In this document: positions 1-11,337 of the stretch, one piece after another
Layout of the letters: each line of letters opens with the position of its first letter
Position numbering within the stretch: position 1 is the first letter of the stretch
DNA from: Warburgia ugandensis
Lineage: Eukaryota > Streptophyta > Magnoliopsida > Canellales > Canellaceae
Direction of reading: 5' to 3'
Assembly (NCBI GenBank): GCA_035236585.1
Contig: CP141126.1
Coordinates: 9,623,001 to 9,687,000, forward strand
Length of the DNA stretch: 64,000 nucleotides
Notes under the pieces: model-generated
Database searches by the model: none
What the model saw: the letters and a program-made list of their open reading frames with translations, nothing else
Told to the model about the DNA's origin: nothing
Position numbers and translations under genes: made by a program

Positions 1-275
1 GGGCGCATAGAAAGCCTGGATGTGCAAACAGTAGCAAGTGGTTTGTTGTCAGAAAAAACACCATGCACAAGTAAAGAAACAATACAGGGCAGCATTTCCT
101 AAGTTGAGCCAAGGCCTTCTCCTGCAGTGGTGCTAGAAGGGCCTCTCCTGTGCTTAGCTCACAGATTCAAGGCACTCATGGGGTATGGGTTACGGATTCA
201 AGGCACTCGCAGATCAAAGTGATCTTCTTTCTTTTTCTTCTTTATAGAAACCGGTTTATAACATCTACACCTGGC

Positions 276-785
276 AACTGTATGCATGTGATCAAAGGGC
301 AGCCCAGTGCATGAAGCTCCCACATGTGCGGGGTCCGCGAAGGGGCAGACCACATGTTGGGATGGGCTCGCATGTGGTCCATACCCATGTGAGATAATAT
401 GAGAACTTTGGGTTTTGCAAGTGCGAGTGAGAATGAGAAATGTAGGGACGCTGCATAGAGTTGAGGGAGCATTTAAGCCTCCTGATTATGTAATCTGATT
501 AGGTAGTGCACTTCCTCCTCTCCCGTGGATATAGGCGTTATAGCCGAACCACATAAAATTGTTTGTCTGTGTGCGTCTCTTAATCCAAATACAGTCTCAT
601 ATGTGTGTATGCATCAGAACAATCCTGATTGTCTGACCACAACACACAAAAGGTCTATAGTGTGTAGCCTTACCTTGCATTTTTACACAAGGCTATTTCC
701 ACGCCTCGAACCCATGACCTCTTGGTCACAGGACAACAACACTACTGTTGGGCCAAGGCTCCCCTTCTAACTATATGCATGTGAT
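276..785 (-). mobile_element. Au-type SINE (minus strand) with 17-bp target duplication, interrupted by a solo LTR
   Basis: A tRNA-derived Au SINE in reverse orientation. Its 5' head is at about 645-768 (box B-like GGTCATGGGTTCGAGGC in reverse complement, then the box A side ending in GGGGAGCCTTGG) and its 3' end at 293-354 (reads AAAGGGCAGCCC on the plus strand). The two ends are flanked by AACTGTATGCATGTGAT (276-292) and AACTATATGCATGTGAT (769-785), a 17-bp target site duplication with one mismatch, which shows that both pieces are one insertion. The body is split by about 290 bp of unrelated DNA (separate entry). Au SINEs are mobilised in trans by LINEs; this copy is not expected to be active. 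Confidence 0.88.
355..644 (+). mobile_element. Probable Ty1/copia solo LTR nested in the SINE
   Basis: About 290 bp starting TGTTGGGATGG and ending CCACAACA, so with TGTT..AACA inverted ends. Short CACA repeats (351-354 and 645-648) lie immediately outside. The 3' half contains CCCGTGGATATAGGCGTTAT followed by GCCGAACCACATAAAATTG, a phrase typical of the R-U5 part of plant copia LTRs. Removing it rejoins the SINE body without a gap, which fixes the limits to within a few bases. No internal domain or second LTR is nearby, so this is a solo LTR left by LTR-LTR recombination. The target duplication is only clear over 4 bp where 5 would be usual. Confidence 0.68.
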
Positions 786-2141
786 ATTAAGCATAATTAT
801 GGGAGGTAAAAGAACCCACTTTGAAGAGTAAAAGCCTGAAGCTCGGTGGTAGATCCCAAACCCCAGAAGTAAATTGTGAAATACCAGTCAAGCATCATAA
901 GAGGCAGCCAATTCAAGCTTGAGTATGGCAACAAGAACAGGGCAAACAATACAGTATATTACCCTGGAGGTTCTTCAGTCATTCTTAACCTAAACTAGTA
1001 TAAAAGGAAAAGCACCAATTACTGGTGGCACTAGAAGATGAGGATGAATCAGACACTTTCTCTCTTAGAGATAGATCCAAAAGACCAGAACTAGACCAGA
1101 TGTGCAGTATAAATAATAACATACTACAGACCATTTGCTTGCTTGTTTCCATTTCCATTATTAGACTTGATCAAGTTATGTGTGGAAATACAGTTTTCTC
1201 AAAATGGCACAGCACAACATATACGTACTACTTCATGTATTTTCTAAACAAAAACAGAGGTTCAAGACTAAAAATGGAAAATTCCTGGCTGTTCCCTCCT
1301 TAAAGCTACCATGGTCATAAATCATATCAAATTACGTACATAGTAAAGGTAACCATTTCAATGCAGACACAGATAATGACTTTGACATTATCAAAAGAGA
1401 AGGATGGAATAAGAATTGTCACTAGAAAGGAGAGCAAAGGCCTTATAGAGCAGTGGTGCAAGTAGCAACTTCTCTTATGGAAATCAAGAGTTCAAAACTA
1501 TTAATGGGTGAGTGTCCAACATTAAAAAAGAAGAAGAAGAAGAAGAATAAACTGTCTTTAGAAAGAAAAATATGACAATCTGGACAAAGGCTGCAACGGA
1601 GGACATTATCAAGTATCCAAAATATTTATTACATGTAACATTAACAAATGTACACAGCTACCAGCATCTCTCATCATTAACTGCTTAATGAGTTAAAATT
1701 GAGGTATTTTTTTTCTTACAATGTTGTAACAGTCAATGATCATTTTTATCTTTCGCAGTTATTGTATATTGTATACATATTCAATGATCTTCAGCTTGCC
1801 TATCAAAAGAAAAGAACAGAAGGTTTACTATATTAGTTTCTCATTTCATTTTAATTCTCAATCCTATTTCTCATTCATTAACCCAAAGCTGCATATCGAA
1901 GCAGAAATTTACTAAATGAGCATACTTATATCTGACAAATACTAGTAGGGTCAGAAAGACAGGTAGAAGCTCCACCAGTGCCTGGGGGCTAAAGAAAAAA
2001 ATGGACATAATCTCACGCTGGTACAAACTGTCCATATAACAGCATAAAGGAATGATACACCCATTAAAGCAAAATCCAGAACCGATGCCACTATTATGGC
2101 AATATAAATCAGAACCAGCTTGAAAGAAATTAGAAGGTTAC
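786..2141. other. Gene-free stretch, inside intron 2 of the Tubby-like gene
   Basis: AT-rich DNA with no supported coding exon on either strand. I searched the minus strand for the conserved next exon of Tubby-like genes (LLVENGKF, then the SAKRTR block) and did not find it between positions 1 and 2141, so intron 2 appears to run off the left edge. It contains a short GAA run at about 1527-1548. Confidence 0.55.
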
Positions 2142-2742
2142 CAGGGCTCAAACATAAAAAGAGGTGATAGGTTAAATTTGATTTGTCCCTCTTAATGAAG
2201 CATTGAATTGTTCCATCACGAGGACCAGGCTGCAAAAATCAAACATGATTTGTCAAATAAATAACACTTTGAGTAGTGAGATATAAACCATTATAAATGT
2301 CACAAACAAACAGATAACCTTCACCACAGTGGTTATAGCTCAAAATCAGTGACGAAAAATGACAATAAGTAAACTGAAAGAATAGAAAGATAACCTGCTT
2401 TAAGGAAACCGGGAAAGTAAGCTTCCCACAGAATTCTGGGCTTTTAACAATTTCCTTACACATTTCCCTCCATGACCTACAAACAGCAGCGCATGCAACA
2501 ACGTGCTTGCGTGCAGGCCAGGTACTTTCACTTGCCTCCAACCTTTTAATCACATCACGAAGCAACTCTGGGGGAAGACTCGCCCAACTACTCTGCCCAA
2601 TATCCAGTAGTCGGTCGTGCAGCTCATGAACAGCACCTTGGGATTTGCCCCTGTGATGGCCTGCTAATCTAACTTCAAAACTCCGCCTCGATAAGCTCCC
2701 AAAACTATCTCTTACATCACGAACTATGCTACGGAACGACAT
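2142..2742 (-). CDS. Tubby-like F-box protein, 5' two coding exons (partial; continues past the left edge)
   Basis: Plant Tubby-like proteins join an N-terminal F-box, which binds SKP1/ASK in SCF ubiquitin ligases, to a C-terminal tubby domain that tethers the protein to phosphoinositides in the plasma membrane. Coding exon 1 is 2742-2395 (116 codons, phase 0): it opens with [15 protein letters not shown], the standard start of the family, and the F-box spans about residues 52-100 ([16 protein letters not shown], then VCRSWREM). Donor CAG|GTTATC. Exon 2 is 2229-2142 (88 bp): [18 protein letters not shown], then YHLFLCLSP, the first strands of the tubby domain; it ends in phase 1 at a GTAACC donor. 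Acceptors and donors are canonical. The next conserved exon, starting at LLVENGKF, is absent from the window, so about two thirds of the protein must lie to the left or be lost. Both exons are highly conserved and without stops, so I take the gene to be functional. Confidence 0.93.
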
Positions 2743-4304
2743 CTACGCCAATAAGCTGACAGATAAGCCACGATAATTATACGCATACACTTTCAATACA
2801 CTTGGGTTATATGGTAACCACGAACTGCTCCATCAATATGTTAACTGCTGAAAAAACAAAGATCGTAGAAACATTTCTTATCAGATTCCTCGAATAATAT
2901 AAATCAAGCTCCTCATTCAGGGAAATTCAAGCTAAAGTTGGCAATTTTACCAAAGAAACATCCTCCAACCCGATACAGAACACAAATTTCGTGGGGAAGA
3001 CGCAGAGAGCAATAATCCTACAAACGGTCACCAACAGGTGCTAAAAGAGAATATCTGAGAGCGACATGACAATAATTTGAATATCTGACAGAGAAATGAA
3101 ATCAAAGGAAACGTTTGGCAGTAGTTTTCAGATTAATATTGACACGAAATACTTCTGGATATCTTACAGATCAGCCCCATGCTGGCGTTTAACCCTAATA
3201 AACGCACCAAACAGTGGAACGGCTCGCAGGAGATACGCTTACTAGCGAGAAGAAACTATAGGCACGAGAAAACCGCTTCCAAGCAAGCATCTTAGAAAAA
3301 AGTAACGCGAAGTATCTACCATGCACCTGGTACGCTGTGGCTCGGGGGCTAAACAGCCCCAGTTTCAGATCTGTCAGGTTTTTGGCCGCGACTTTAGGAA
3401 TCCGTCGTGTAAGACCGATTGACCCTCGCTTGCGCAATAGCCGGCGGCGTATTTTAGTAGAACCCAACGAAGAAAGATAAAATGCACTGTGCCAGTAAAC
3501 CAGGAATCATGATCAGATGTCTCGCCTGCTAAAACAGCAACGAGAATGAAGGCGAAGGTATCGCCACAAAAGGGACGACTGCCACGAATCAATCTCACTA
3601 AAATCAACTGATTACTGAATCTTTCAAATCTCTATAAACAGATTTTTATCTGATGGTTACTAAAGACGAGCACAGATGCTAGGTTTCTCGCCGATCTCAC
3701 AAAATGAGAAGTACAACCACAGATCTGCACAGAAAACAAGCACAACCTTTGAGATGAAGCAAATTGACAACTCTCACATGGTTGATGCAGAATACTGGAG
3801 GATATTCACAAAAAGAGATAAAAATGCGGCCTCCGTTGCATCATTGAAGAAGCAACAAAGCGAACACGAAATCGAAGCTCAATGCGAAGTGCACTTCGTG
3901 TTCCCAATTTCCATCACGAAGAGAATGAAAATCAAGATAAAAAGAGACAAAATTTGAAATTACATAAACAATTAAAAAAAAGAGAGGCTAAAAGCGAAGA
4001 TCTGACAGGATATCTCAAAATCCAAGCGAATATAGAGCAAAAATTCAAACGAACAAGATATAACCTAGGATTTCCGTCAAATCTCAGGAAAAAACTTCTT
4101 TTTTGACCAATTTCTCCTGGCTCTGCGAGCAAATACTACAGAGGCATCACAAAACCTTAAAGAAAACGGATGTCCTGGACTCCACGCAGGACCTTCAAGA
4201 AAACCTCAAACACCAGCACAAGATCTGCTTTATCAGAAGCCAGATCTAACAAAAAGCAAGAAAAAAACATTAGAAAAAAAAAAAGAAAGAAAGAAAATTC
4301 TCAC
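2743..4304 (-). other. Probable 5'-UTR intron of the Tubby-like gene
   Basis: On the minus strand a good donor (GCGAAG|GTGAGAATT) lies at 4305/4304. Acceptors lie just before the start codon: TCTGTCAG at about 2758, or TAG directly abutting ATG at 2743. Tubby-like genes of plants commonly carry an intron in the 5' leader, so I infer a 1.5 kb leader intron. The small ORFs in this stretch are shadows with no family signature. Confidence 0.45.
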
Positions 4305-4657
4305 CTTCGCATAAGCTTGGGAGAGATCAGATCCTTCTCCTCAGCAGCCAGTTTACCATCCGCTCTTTTCTCTCAGAAGCCGGATTCCAAATCTCATTAA
4401 ATCCAGTTGAGAAAGAAAGAGAGAGAAAAAGAAAAGAAAAGAGCAGCTCCCAGCAATTCAACTATCCATTTGACTTTTCCGTTCCGTTACCTGACGGAAA
4501 TTGCACACTTCCCGCCCCTTCCCAAGCCTACAAAGCCAGCCGATTCCCTCTCCGTCTGGTTTAAAAACCCAACGCCGTTTGACTTTGACGACGAGACAGT
4601 GAGAGGAGGCGTAAGCAAGAAGCTTCCAAGAAACGGAACAGCGCTCCTTTTCCTTTT

Positions 4658-4664
4658 CTTTATA
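4658..4664 (-). promoter_or_regulatory. Candidate TATA box for the Tubby-like gene
   Basis: TATAAAG on the minus strand, about 350 bp before the proposed leader-intron donor, followed on that strand by a TC-rich stretch resembling a plant 5' leader. It is placed by position and motif only; the core lies in the self-complementary CTTTATAAG, so the strand is uncertain. Confidence 0.28.
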
Positions 4665-4869
4665 AGAAAAAAGACGGCATCTTTTTCCGTCTTTTTCCTC
4701 AACGCATTGACTTGGAAGTTTTCGCGTTTGCCTTCCGGGTTAAAGAAAGGTTCTCCTCTCCTGCCCGGCCGTCTGCAACTCCAGTCGGAAAAACCTACAG
4801 ATTGAAGGTGAGGGCGTCCGGCGGGAAGATTATCTATTGACGGTTAAAGGAGAGAAGAAGGGATTTGAG

Positions 4870-6385
4870 GAAGAAGAAGAGGCCAGTGGATGGAAGGGCT
4901 TTGTTTTGGATTTGAAGGCAAAGTGGTTTTCTTTTTGTTCACTGCCTCACATGATGCATGGGTTCGTGTGCGAAGTATTATGAGGGGGGCACGCTTTCAT
5001 GATGAAGCCCCTAGTCGTACAATGACTAAATTACCCTTGACTAATGCATGCTCCTTCCTCTGATTCATTTGTTTTAATAAAAGTCCGAAACTGGAACAAG
5101 AGATTATCGTGGGGGCAAATTCGTAAATAAATATGAAGTCTATCCAGCGGCTGCGATGATCGAGTGGTTCTTCTATCCAGAGTGACTATTCTACCCTTGA
5201 AGGATAACGGTTTTAGCCTCTTGCCTTCGCGTGAGAGTATGGGTATTTTCGGTATTTTACTTAAAAAGCCGATTACCCATGCAGCCAACACGACACGAGG
5301 AACTTTGCTTATCTAAACAATTTCCCGTGGGACCCACAAAAGGTGGGCCATGTTGTTGCCAAATCTTTTTCCATCGATGGTATCAACTAGCAGTAGTTTC
5401 TGGCGGAAAACGGACACCAAAGAAAGATCTAGATCGACAATGGGGAAATCCTGATCCCTCAAAAGGTACCTTGTCTTAACATTTCAGATATTTTGACGAT
5501 TGCCTCTCTAAAATTGGGATCAACTAGATGAACAGTTTGGATCAGTCAAACTCGATCTCTCCTGCCGACCATCAATCGAAGCAAAAAGTCAATGGTCCAT
5601 CTATTAACAGGTGAACAAAACTATTGAAAATGACCCCAATTGTACAATTTTCTACGATCATCTATGAATTATAAGAATAAAAATCAGCATAACGTGCCAC
5701 GTGAACATGGGAGGGTCAGGCAGGCCACTTCATTTACCTGTCCCTCAAAAAAGCAGGCTCCAAAATTGATAATGCACAGCTTTATTTTGTATTTTTGCAA
5801 AAAATTATTTTTACCAACTAATGGTCTCAAAGTTACATAATGACAACTTTACCGTTACCCCAAGATTCACCTTAGACTCCATTATTCTATAAATGAAAAA
5901 AACTTAGGAACCGAAAACCATAAAAGTGACCATCAACAAACGGTCTATGGTTAAAGTTGCCGAACCACGACTCACCTGCATTTTTTAGGCTTTCACCAAC
6001 CTCTAAATTTTAGAAGAACCTACGCCATGCAGTTCTTCCAATTAATGGCGACGGAGGCATGAGTCACATTTTTTTATCCCTTTCTTTTTCTCCGTGTGAA
6101 AGGTGCGTAGCTTACTTTTTTTTTTTCTTTCGTCTAACTTGCAGCACTATCCAAAGACCTGATTCATGCATTCTCTTACTTGGTGGTGGCACTATTCTAC
6201 TTTACAAGAATTATAAAGCAAATCACTCATATCCTATCAGGTAAAGCGCATTCAATGGGAGATGCTAAGTTGTTTGCCACCAATTGCCGTAGACATTCGT
6301 TGATGGTATAATAATTAGGGATATCGAAGAAGTAGATGCTGCTTTTTTTTCTTAATTAGGGATATCTAAGCCAATTATTATATGC
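4870..6385. other. Intergenic stretch, upstream of the Tubby-like gene
   Basis: No ORF with a recognisable family and no repeat boundary that I can define. Several short A/T runs. Part of the promoter of the Tubby-like gene may fall at the left end. Confidence 0.4.
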
Positions 6386-6389
6386 AAAA

Positions 6390-6535
6390 TAGCTTGGATA
6401 GACTAGATATCAAATTTTATACTCATTAAATACTTTTAGCTTATATTTCTATGACAAAAAGTCACAATTATTTTTTTTTATTAATTTTTTAATCATCCAA
6501 ATGCTTTCATATCTCGTGGGTTACCTAATTTCTCT
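6390..6535. repeat. Dispersed AT-rich repeat, copy 1
   Basis: Shares a diverged but ordered series of words with 16055-16245: GATATCAAATTTTATACTCAT / GGTATCAAATTCTATACCCAT, then TTAGCTTATATTTCTATG / TTAACTTATATGTTATAG, then AAAAGTCACAAT / AAAAATCACAAT, then ATCATCCAAATGC / ATTGTCCAAATGC, then GGGTTACCTA / GAGTTACCTA. The element class is unknown; it could be an old MITE or a fragment of a larger repeat. Confidence 0.5.
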
Positions 6536-6889
6536 ACTTTGAAGATAATGCATGGCTTGGACCTTCGAAGACAAAGTTCTGGGAGCACCCTTTACTTCTT
6601 CCAATGCTCAAGACCGTCTTCTATTAGCATGGCTCAGTTCCATATAAACTTAAAAATTTTCAAAGGAGTAAGGACTCTTTTTTATGCAAAAAATGTAATT
6701 AAAAAAGCTTTTGTATTTTTCAAATTATGTGCAAATTATCGAATTAATCATCTTATATATTGAATGCTGAACTCTCACAAACCAATGGGCACCCCGAGAC
6801 CAACCATTGGAAAGCACCTTCTCGAGCCATTGCGCTAAAAGCTTTCTCTTATTTTCCTTATCAACTTATTCTAGAATTTGGACTTGGTA

Positions 6890-7079
6890 ACTCTGATTCT
6901 TACGGTAAAAGTTGTCGTTATGCGATCTTGAGGTCACGAATTCAATATGTAAAAATAGCTTCTCACAAAAATGTAAGATAAGACTATATACTATAAATCT
7001 TTGTGATCCGTCTCTTCTCTAGACCCTGCATAGACAGGTACTTTGTTCACCGGGGTTATCCTTGTTTACTCTGATTCTT
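6890..7079 (+). mobile_element. Au-type SINE, 5'-truncated, with 12-bp target duplication
   Basis: Starts inside box A (ACGGTAAAAGTTGTCG) and runs through the box B region (GGTCACGAATTCAATATG) to a 3' end at about 7067. ACTCTGATTCTT occurs exactly at both ends (6890-6901 and 7068-7079), a perfect 12-bp target duplication, so the 5' truncation happened at insertion. It is well diverged from the full-length copy at 15.2 kb. Confidence 0.82.
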
Positions 7080-7599
7080 GCAACTCTGGGAATGTGGAGA
7101 CACCCCTAGTGCTTCTTTGCCATGATTTTGAAGAACTGTGTAAAATAGTTCTAAGTCACTGTCGTGGGGTTTGTCCAGACTATTTAGGGCGTTTGGTTTG
7201 GTGAGCTTGTGTTTGGTTGATTGAAATAACCCAGAAGTGTCCAAGACCTAACAGCTATGTCCCAACGCACAAACTCGTCAATGTGGCCAATATTCCTTTC
7301 ATATTATGGCGGAAGTCCAAGGTGCCACAAAAGGCGACCGCATTCCACTTTTGATATTTTGCTGAACAGGACATATCCCGTATTATCCGCAAGCCCGACA
7401 GTAAGGCAGTATTATTCATCGAAGATGGGACCTCAAAGTTGAGCAGTCTGAACTATGCTACATCTACTACATTACGGTAAACTAGAAGGAAAAGAATCTA
7501 TAAACCATGTATATCATTTGAATTGATCTTTCATTGGTTGGGAAAAGTGTGGCTATCAATGAAATTGTGTTCCTACTAAAAGAAGAAAGAGAAGAGCCC
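7080..7599. other. Intergenic stretch
   Basis: No coding or repeat feature that I can support between two SINE copies. Confidence 0.4.
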
Positions 7600-7740
7600 T
7601 TGAAAGGGGAAAAATTGGGCAAGGGCCTAAAGTATGCGGCCTTATCTTGCATTTTGTAAGAGGCTATTTTTATGCCTTAAGCCTGTCACCTCAAGGTCAC
7701 ATGATGATAACTTTTACCATTGCACCAAGGTTCCCCTTCC
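7600..7740 (-). mobile_element. Au-type SINE fragment (minus strand)
   Basis: On the minus strand: GGGGAACCTTGGTGCAATGG (box A side), then TGTGACCTTGAGGTGACAGG, then the GCAAGATAAGGCCGCATAC middle region. The 3' third expected from the family (the GCGGGAGCTTCGTGCACCGG region) is missing or too diverged to see. No clear target duplication. Confidence 0.72.
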
Positions 7741-7961
7741 TCTAAGCGACTAATGATACGTAATTAACTGCCATAAGTAATAAATTTCAATGGTTGGACC
7801 AGACTTGAGATTTGAAAGCTTCTCTCGTTTGGGCTAAGAGATGGGCGTTTCGACTTGTCACCGGTGAAATCGGTGGACTTAACGGGGTCCTAGCTAGGAG
7901 GAATGCTATATTTAGGGGGCAACCTCCTAGTTATCAAAAGCATCACCATAGTTTTACATGA

Positions 7962-8167
7962 TAGGACCTATATAGAAGGCAGCCTCAGTGCAACAGTAAA
8001 GTTGTCATTGTGTAACCTTGAGATTAAGCGTTCAAGGCATAGAAACAGCCTCTTAAAAAAATATAAGGTAAGACTACATACTATGGATCCTTGTGGTTTG
8101 CCCCTTCTACGAACCCAGTATCGTATAGGCGGGAGCTTTGTGCCCAGGGGCTGCCCTTTGTAGGACC
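7962..8167 (+). mobile_element. Au-type SINE, near full length
   Basis: Covers GCAGCCTCAGTGCAACAGTA (box A region), AAGCGTTCAAGGC (box B region), the AAGGTAAGACTACATAC middle and the 3' end GCGGGAGCTTTGTGCCCAGG..CTGCCCTTTG. TAGGACC is present at both ends (7962-7968 and 8161-8167), a probable 7-bp target duplication. Confidence 0.82.
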
Positions 8168-9650
8168 CATTGTAGTTGATCCAGGCTTTTCATTTCGATT
8201 TCTTAACATCGAATATCTAGTGGTTCAAACGCCATCCCGATTGGACAACTCCAACATCCAAAGTGAGGAGTTTTAGTTAGTCGTCAACTCTCTGGATTTG
8301 CTTGTGAAAAGTTCAGATTGCTTCGATCGACGGGGCATGTTATAAATATGCTTACAAGAAATGGGTGTGGGAGATTGAATAGGACTGAAACAACCAAGGC
8401 AAGCCAGTAACCGTGGATTTAATAGAAGTGAGCCATACTTGCTTTGACTTCTTCCAAGATAAGGGTAGATTAACTGAGGGCTCAGTTCTGCCACTATTTG
8501 ATCCCGGATGGACAATCATAAATGTTGGGAAACAGTGAGTTTGAATGTAGGTGTCTCAAACTAATTCAGTTTCTTTGAATGGGACCATTATGATTCTCAG
8601 CAAGAATTTCCAAGTACCAGACAAAGTCTCCCCCCTCCACCAGCGTTGCACATTGGACCTAAACGATATTTTCAAGGAATTAGAAGCCTACAATCTCAAT
8701 TTAGTGCAATATCAGCATTATCCACTGTTTAACTCGGTTGAATGCGTTGCCCTTGAAAGTTGAAACATGTTTATTCTGCCAAATTTTGAGTGGAATAGTA
8801 CTGTAGAGCGCTACTACAGCCAATAGTCGTGTAGTAGTCGCCTTTTTTTGGATGAAAAGCTCCATCTTTAGATGATCTCACCTCTTCACCTGACTATTCC
8901 GGCTTTGGATGTCTAGAAATCCAAAGTGCCGTGCAGACTGGATGATTTTCAAATGGATTGTTAGAAAGTTTATCTACAAGTATTTGCATTCAACGATCAT
9001 GTACAGAGAGTTTTTAGGTGCTCAAATAATTTAATCCTCATGATTTTTCATTTATGTAGTATCCATGTATAGCTGGAGAAATCAGATGAACGGGTTAAAT
9101 CATCTAAAAGCAACCCTTCACGCAATAGTCTGTGACTACACTGTAATACATCCAGTTGCCATACTGTTACGCTCTATTACAATTTGGAGCCATCAAAATT
9201 GAGGCTCTTCGCCTCTCCCCGATTTCTAAGTTTGTGGTAACGTGAATAGAACTAGAGTTGGGTTCGTCTGGCAGAGGGGATAAGAAGCAGTCGACAAAAA
9301 CATCAGTGGATTGTTCCAAAATTCCATTACTTTTAGGTGGTCTCACAAATGAATGACGTCCTTTGAATAGTTAATAACGCAACAAGTGAAAATGCGAATA
9401 GCTGCAAGTGGTTGACACAAATCTCATGTGACCAGTAAATTTATTTATAGACTTTCACGTTACAAAGGATAACAACAACTCAATATACAAATCGAGATAA
9501 GAGTGTTGTCATTAACAGCTCTAATCTCAACAGCAGGATAAGATGAATATAAAATTGAACTTTATACGTTTGAAAGGTCTTGGAGGGAGATGCTAAATTC
9601 TAACCCTTGTATCATGCAATTGAAAGATTGCTTATTCACATTTGAAATAA
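8168..9650. other. Intergenic stretch
   Basis: 1.5 kb without a supported gene, RNA or repeat boundary. Small ORFs here have no family signature and no plausible splice partners. Confidence 0.4.
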
Positions 9651-9822
9651 AAAGGGTAACCCCGGTGCACTCACCTATGCGTGGTTTGGGGAAAGGGCAG
9701 ACCCTAAGGGTCTGTAGTATGCAGGTTTATCTTGTATTTTTACAAGAAGTTGTTTTTATGCCTTAAACCCGTGACCTCAATGTCACATGACGACACCTTT
9801 TACCGTTGCGCAAGGTCCCCTT
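9651..9822 (-). mobile_element. Au-type SINE (minus strand)
   Basis: Reverse-complement reading gives the box A/B head at 9822-9760 (plus-strand text CGTTGCGCAAGG and CCCGTGACCTCAATGTCACA) and a 3' end beginning at GGGTAACCCCGGTGCAC on the plus strand. Nearly full length; no exact target duplication recognised. Confidence 0.8.
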
Positions 9823-10616
9823 ACGCAAACCAAATCAAAGGCCACGAGTTACGGTTGGATGCAATCAGATAGAAAAAAAAATAATCATTTAATTTGCTTC
9901 TCCACATCCCTTTACCTTTGTGATTAGATAGAAAAGTCCCTCTCATAACGATGCTTCAACGGCTCGGCTATTACTTTGTGGCCACAGGTGCCTTTAGTTC
10001 AAATTTTAAAGAACTTAAACCTCGTCCTCTTTCGGGCTTGCAGGCTGCTTTTGTTTTACTTTTTTTGTTTGCAGAGGAATTCTGAAGATCTTGTTGTCAA
10101 GTCAACACTCAGGCTACTAATCCAAGAATTCTTGTACGATAAATGCCCAATCTTTCAGTCAGAATGAGCACTCAAGTGCAAGGGTCCACCTATGACTGTA
10201 GCTAGGATTATCCAATCTATAAGATACTTCAACCCAGACAGGCTTGTCCTATGAATGACATGGATTATTATAGTGGTGCATCCCACGTAGGGTGGCGATT
10301 GGACAGACAATATAGAGGGCCGACGTACAAAGTGCACGGGGGAAGCTAATCATGGATCTGTTTATATGTGCCTGCAGGTCTGGTCTGTTAATTAGCAGTT
10401 TCGGCCTCTTAATCAAGCAAGAGGCACAAAACACCACGGGAGGGCACATTATCACGTTCACGTGGCTTTTCCGAGGAGACGAGCCTTTCTTCACGCGGTC
10501 TCCACCAGCCTAAAGAAACTCAATGAAAGAAAGCAAAGAAGAAGAAGACGAATTTGGCGGACCTTGCTATAGTTATTTGGGAGTAAGAGAGTTATTGTCT
10601 CAAAAGGAGTTTTGAC

Positions 10617-10735
10617 TCAATGCTAAAGTTGTTGTTGGTTGTTGTTGTGTGATAACTTTAAGACATGAAAATAGCATTTTATAAAAATGCAAGATAAAAC
10701 TGTATACTATAGATCGTTGTGATTTGCTCTTTTTC
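10617..10735 (+). mobile_element. Au-type SINE fragment, highly diverged
   Basis: Middle part of the family consensus: AAAATGCAAGATAAAACTG then TATACTATAGATCGTTGTGA then TTTGCTC, preceded by a decayed box A/B head (GTTGTTGTGTGATAAC, then GACATGAAAATAGC). The 3' third is missing. Confidence 0.62.
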
Positions 10736-10826
10736 AAAATCCTAAAATTATTGTATACAAGTGAACGTATTATATGCGGCCATCAGCTTCCTTAGAATAT
10801 GTTGGGGCTTGACTTTTCATGATTAG

Positions 10827-10942
10827 ACATTCTAGTCATGCACCTTGCATGTGCATTCATTCACATTGTTGGCAGGGCAGTGCAACAAAATTCATGTGGC
10901 TGCTAGTTGCATTCGTTGTGCTTGCGGTTGCACGTGCAGGGC

Positions 10943-10977
<35 letters not shown>

Positions 10978-11226
10978 AATGTTTCCGTTAGCTGAAAGGT
11001 ATCATCCTTGTAGGAGGACACATTTTTGCAAATCTGAGTAGATAGCATGGTCATGTATAGACATGCACCTTGCATGTGTATTCATTATGTTGTTGGTCGG
11101 GCAATGCAATAAAATTCACGTCACTGCTTGTTATATTCATCGTGCATGTTGCACGTCCATGGAGAGAGAGAAAGAGTCTGCAATTTTTCCATTAGCTGAA
11201 AGATATCATCCTTGTAGAAGATACAT
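10827..11226 (+). repeat. Two-copy tandem duplication (about 200 bp units)
   Basis: Unit 1 (about 10830-11030) and unit 2 (about 11058-11226) share CATGCACCTTGCATGTG, then ATTCATT, then GGGCARTGCAAYAAAATTCA, then TTGCACGT, a GA run, and TTAGCTGAAAGRTATCATCC with TTGTAG. The units are clearly diverged, so the duplication is not recent. The GA run is long in unit 1 (10946-10976) but only GAGAGAGAGAAAGAG in unit 2. Confidence 0.8.
10946..10976. repeat. GA microsatellite
   Basis: Uninterrupted GA dinucleotides within unit 1 of the tandem duplication. Confidence 0.97.
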
Positions 11227-11228
11227 TA

Positions 11229-11337
11229 GAAGGGAGGCCTTGATGCAATGGTATAATTGTCGCCGTATAATCTTGAAGTCATGAGTTCAAGGCATGAAAA
11301 TAACCTTTTATAAAATATAAGATAAGACTACGAACCC
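11229..11337 (+). mobile_element. Au-type SINE, 5' part
   Basis: Begins GGGAGGCCTTGATGCAATGG (box A side), continues ATGAGTTCAAGGCATG (box B region) and the TATAAGATAAGACTACGAAC middle, then stops. Directly abuts the second unit of the tandem duplication. Confidence 0.72.

Noticed and set aside
4407..4805. 132-residue plus-strand ORF
   Set aside because: It is antisense to the probable promoter and leader of the Tubby-like gene, with Lys/Arg-rich, pyrimidine-tract-derived composition.
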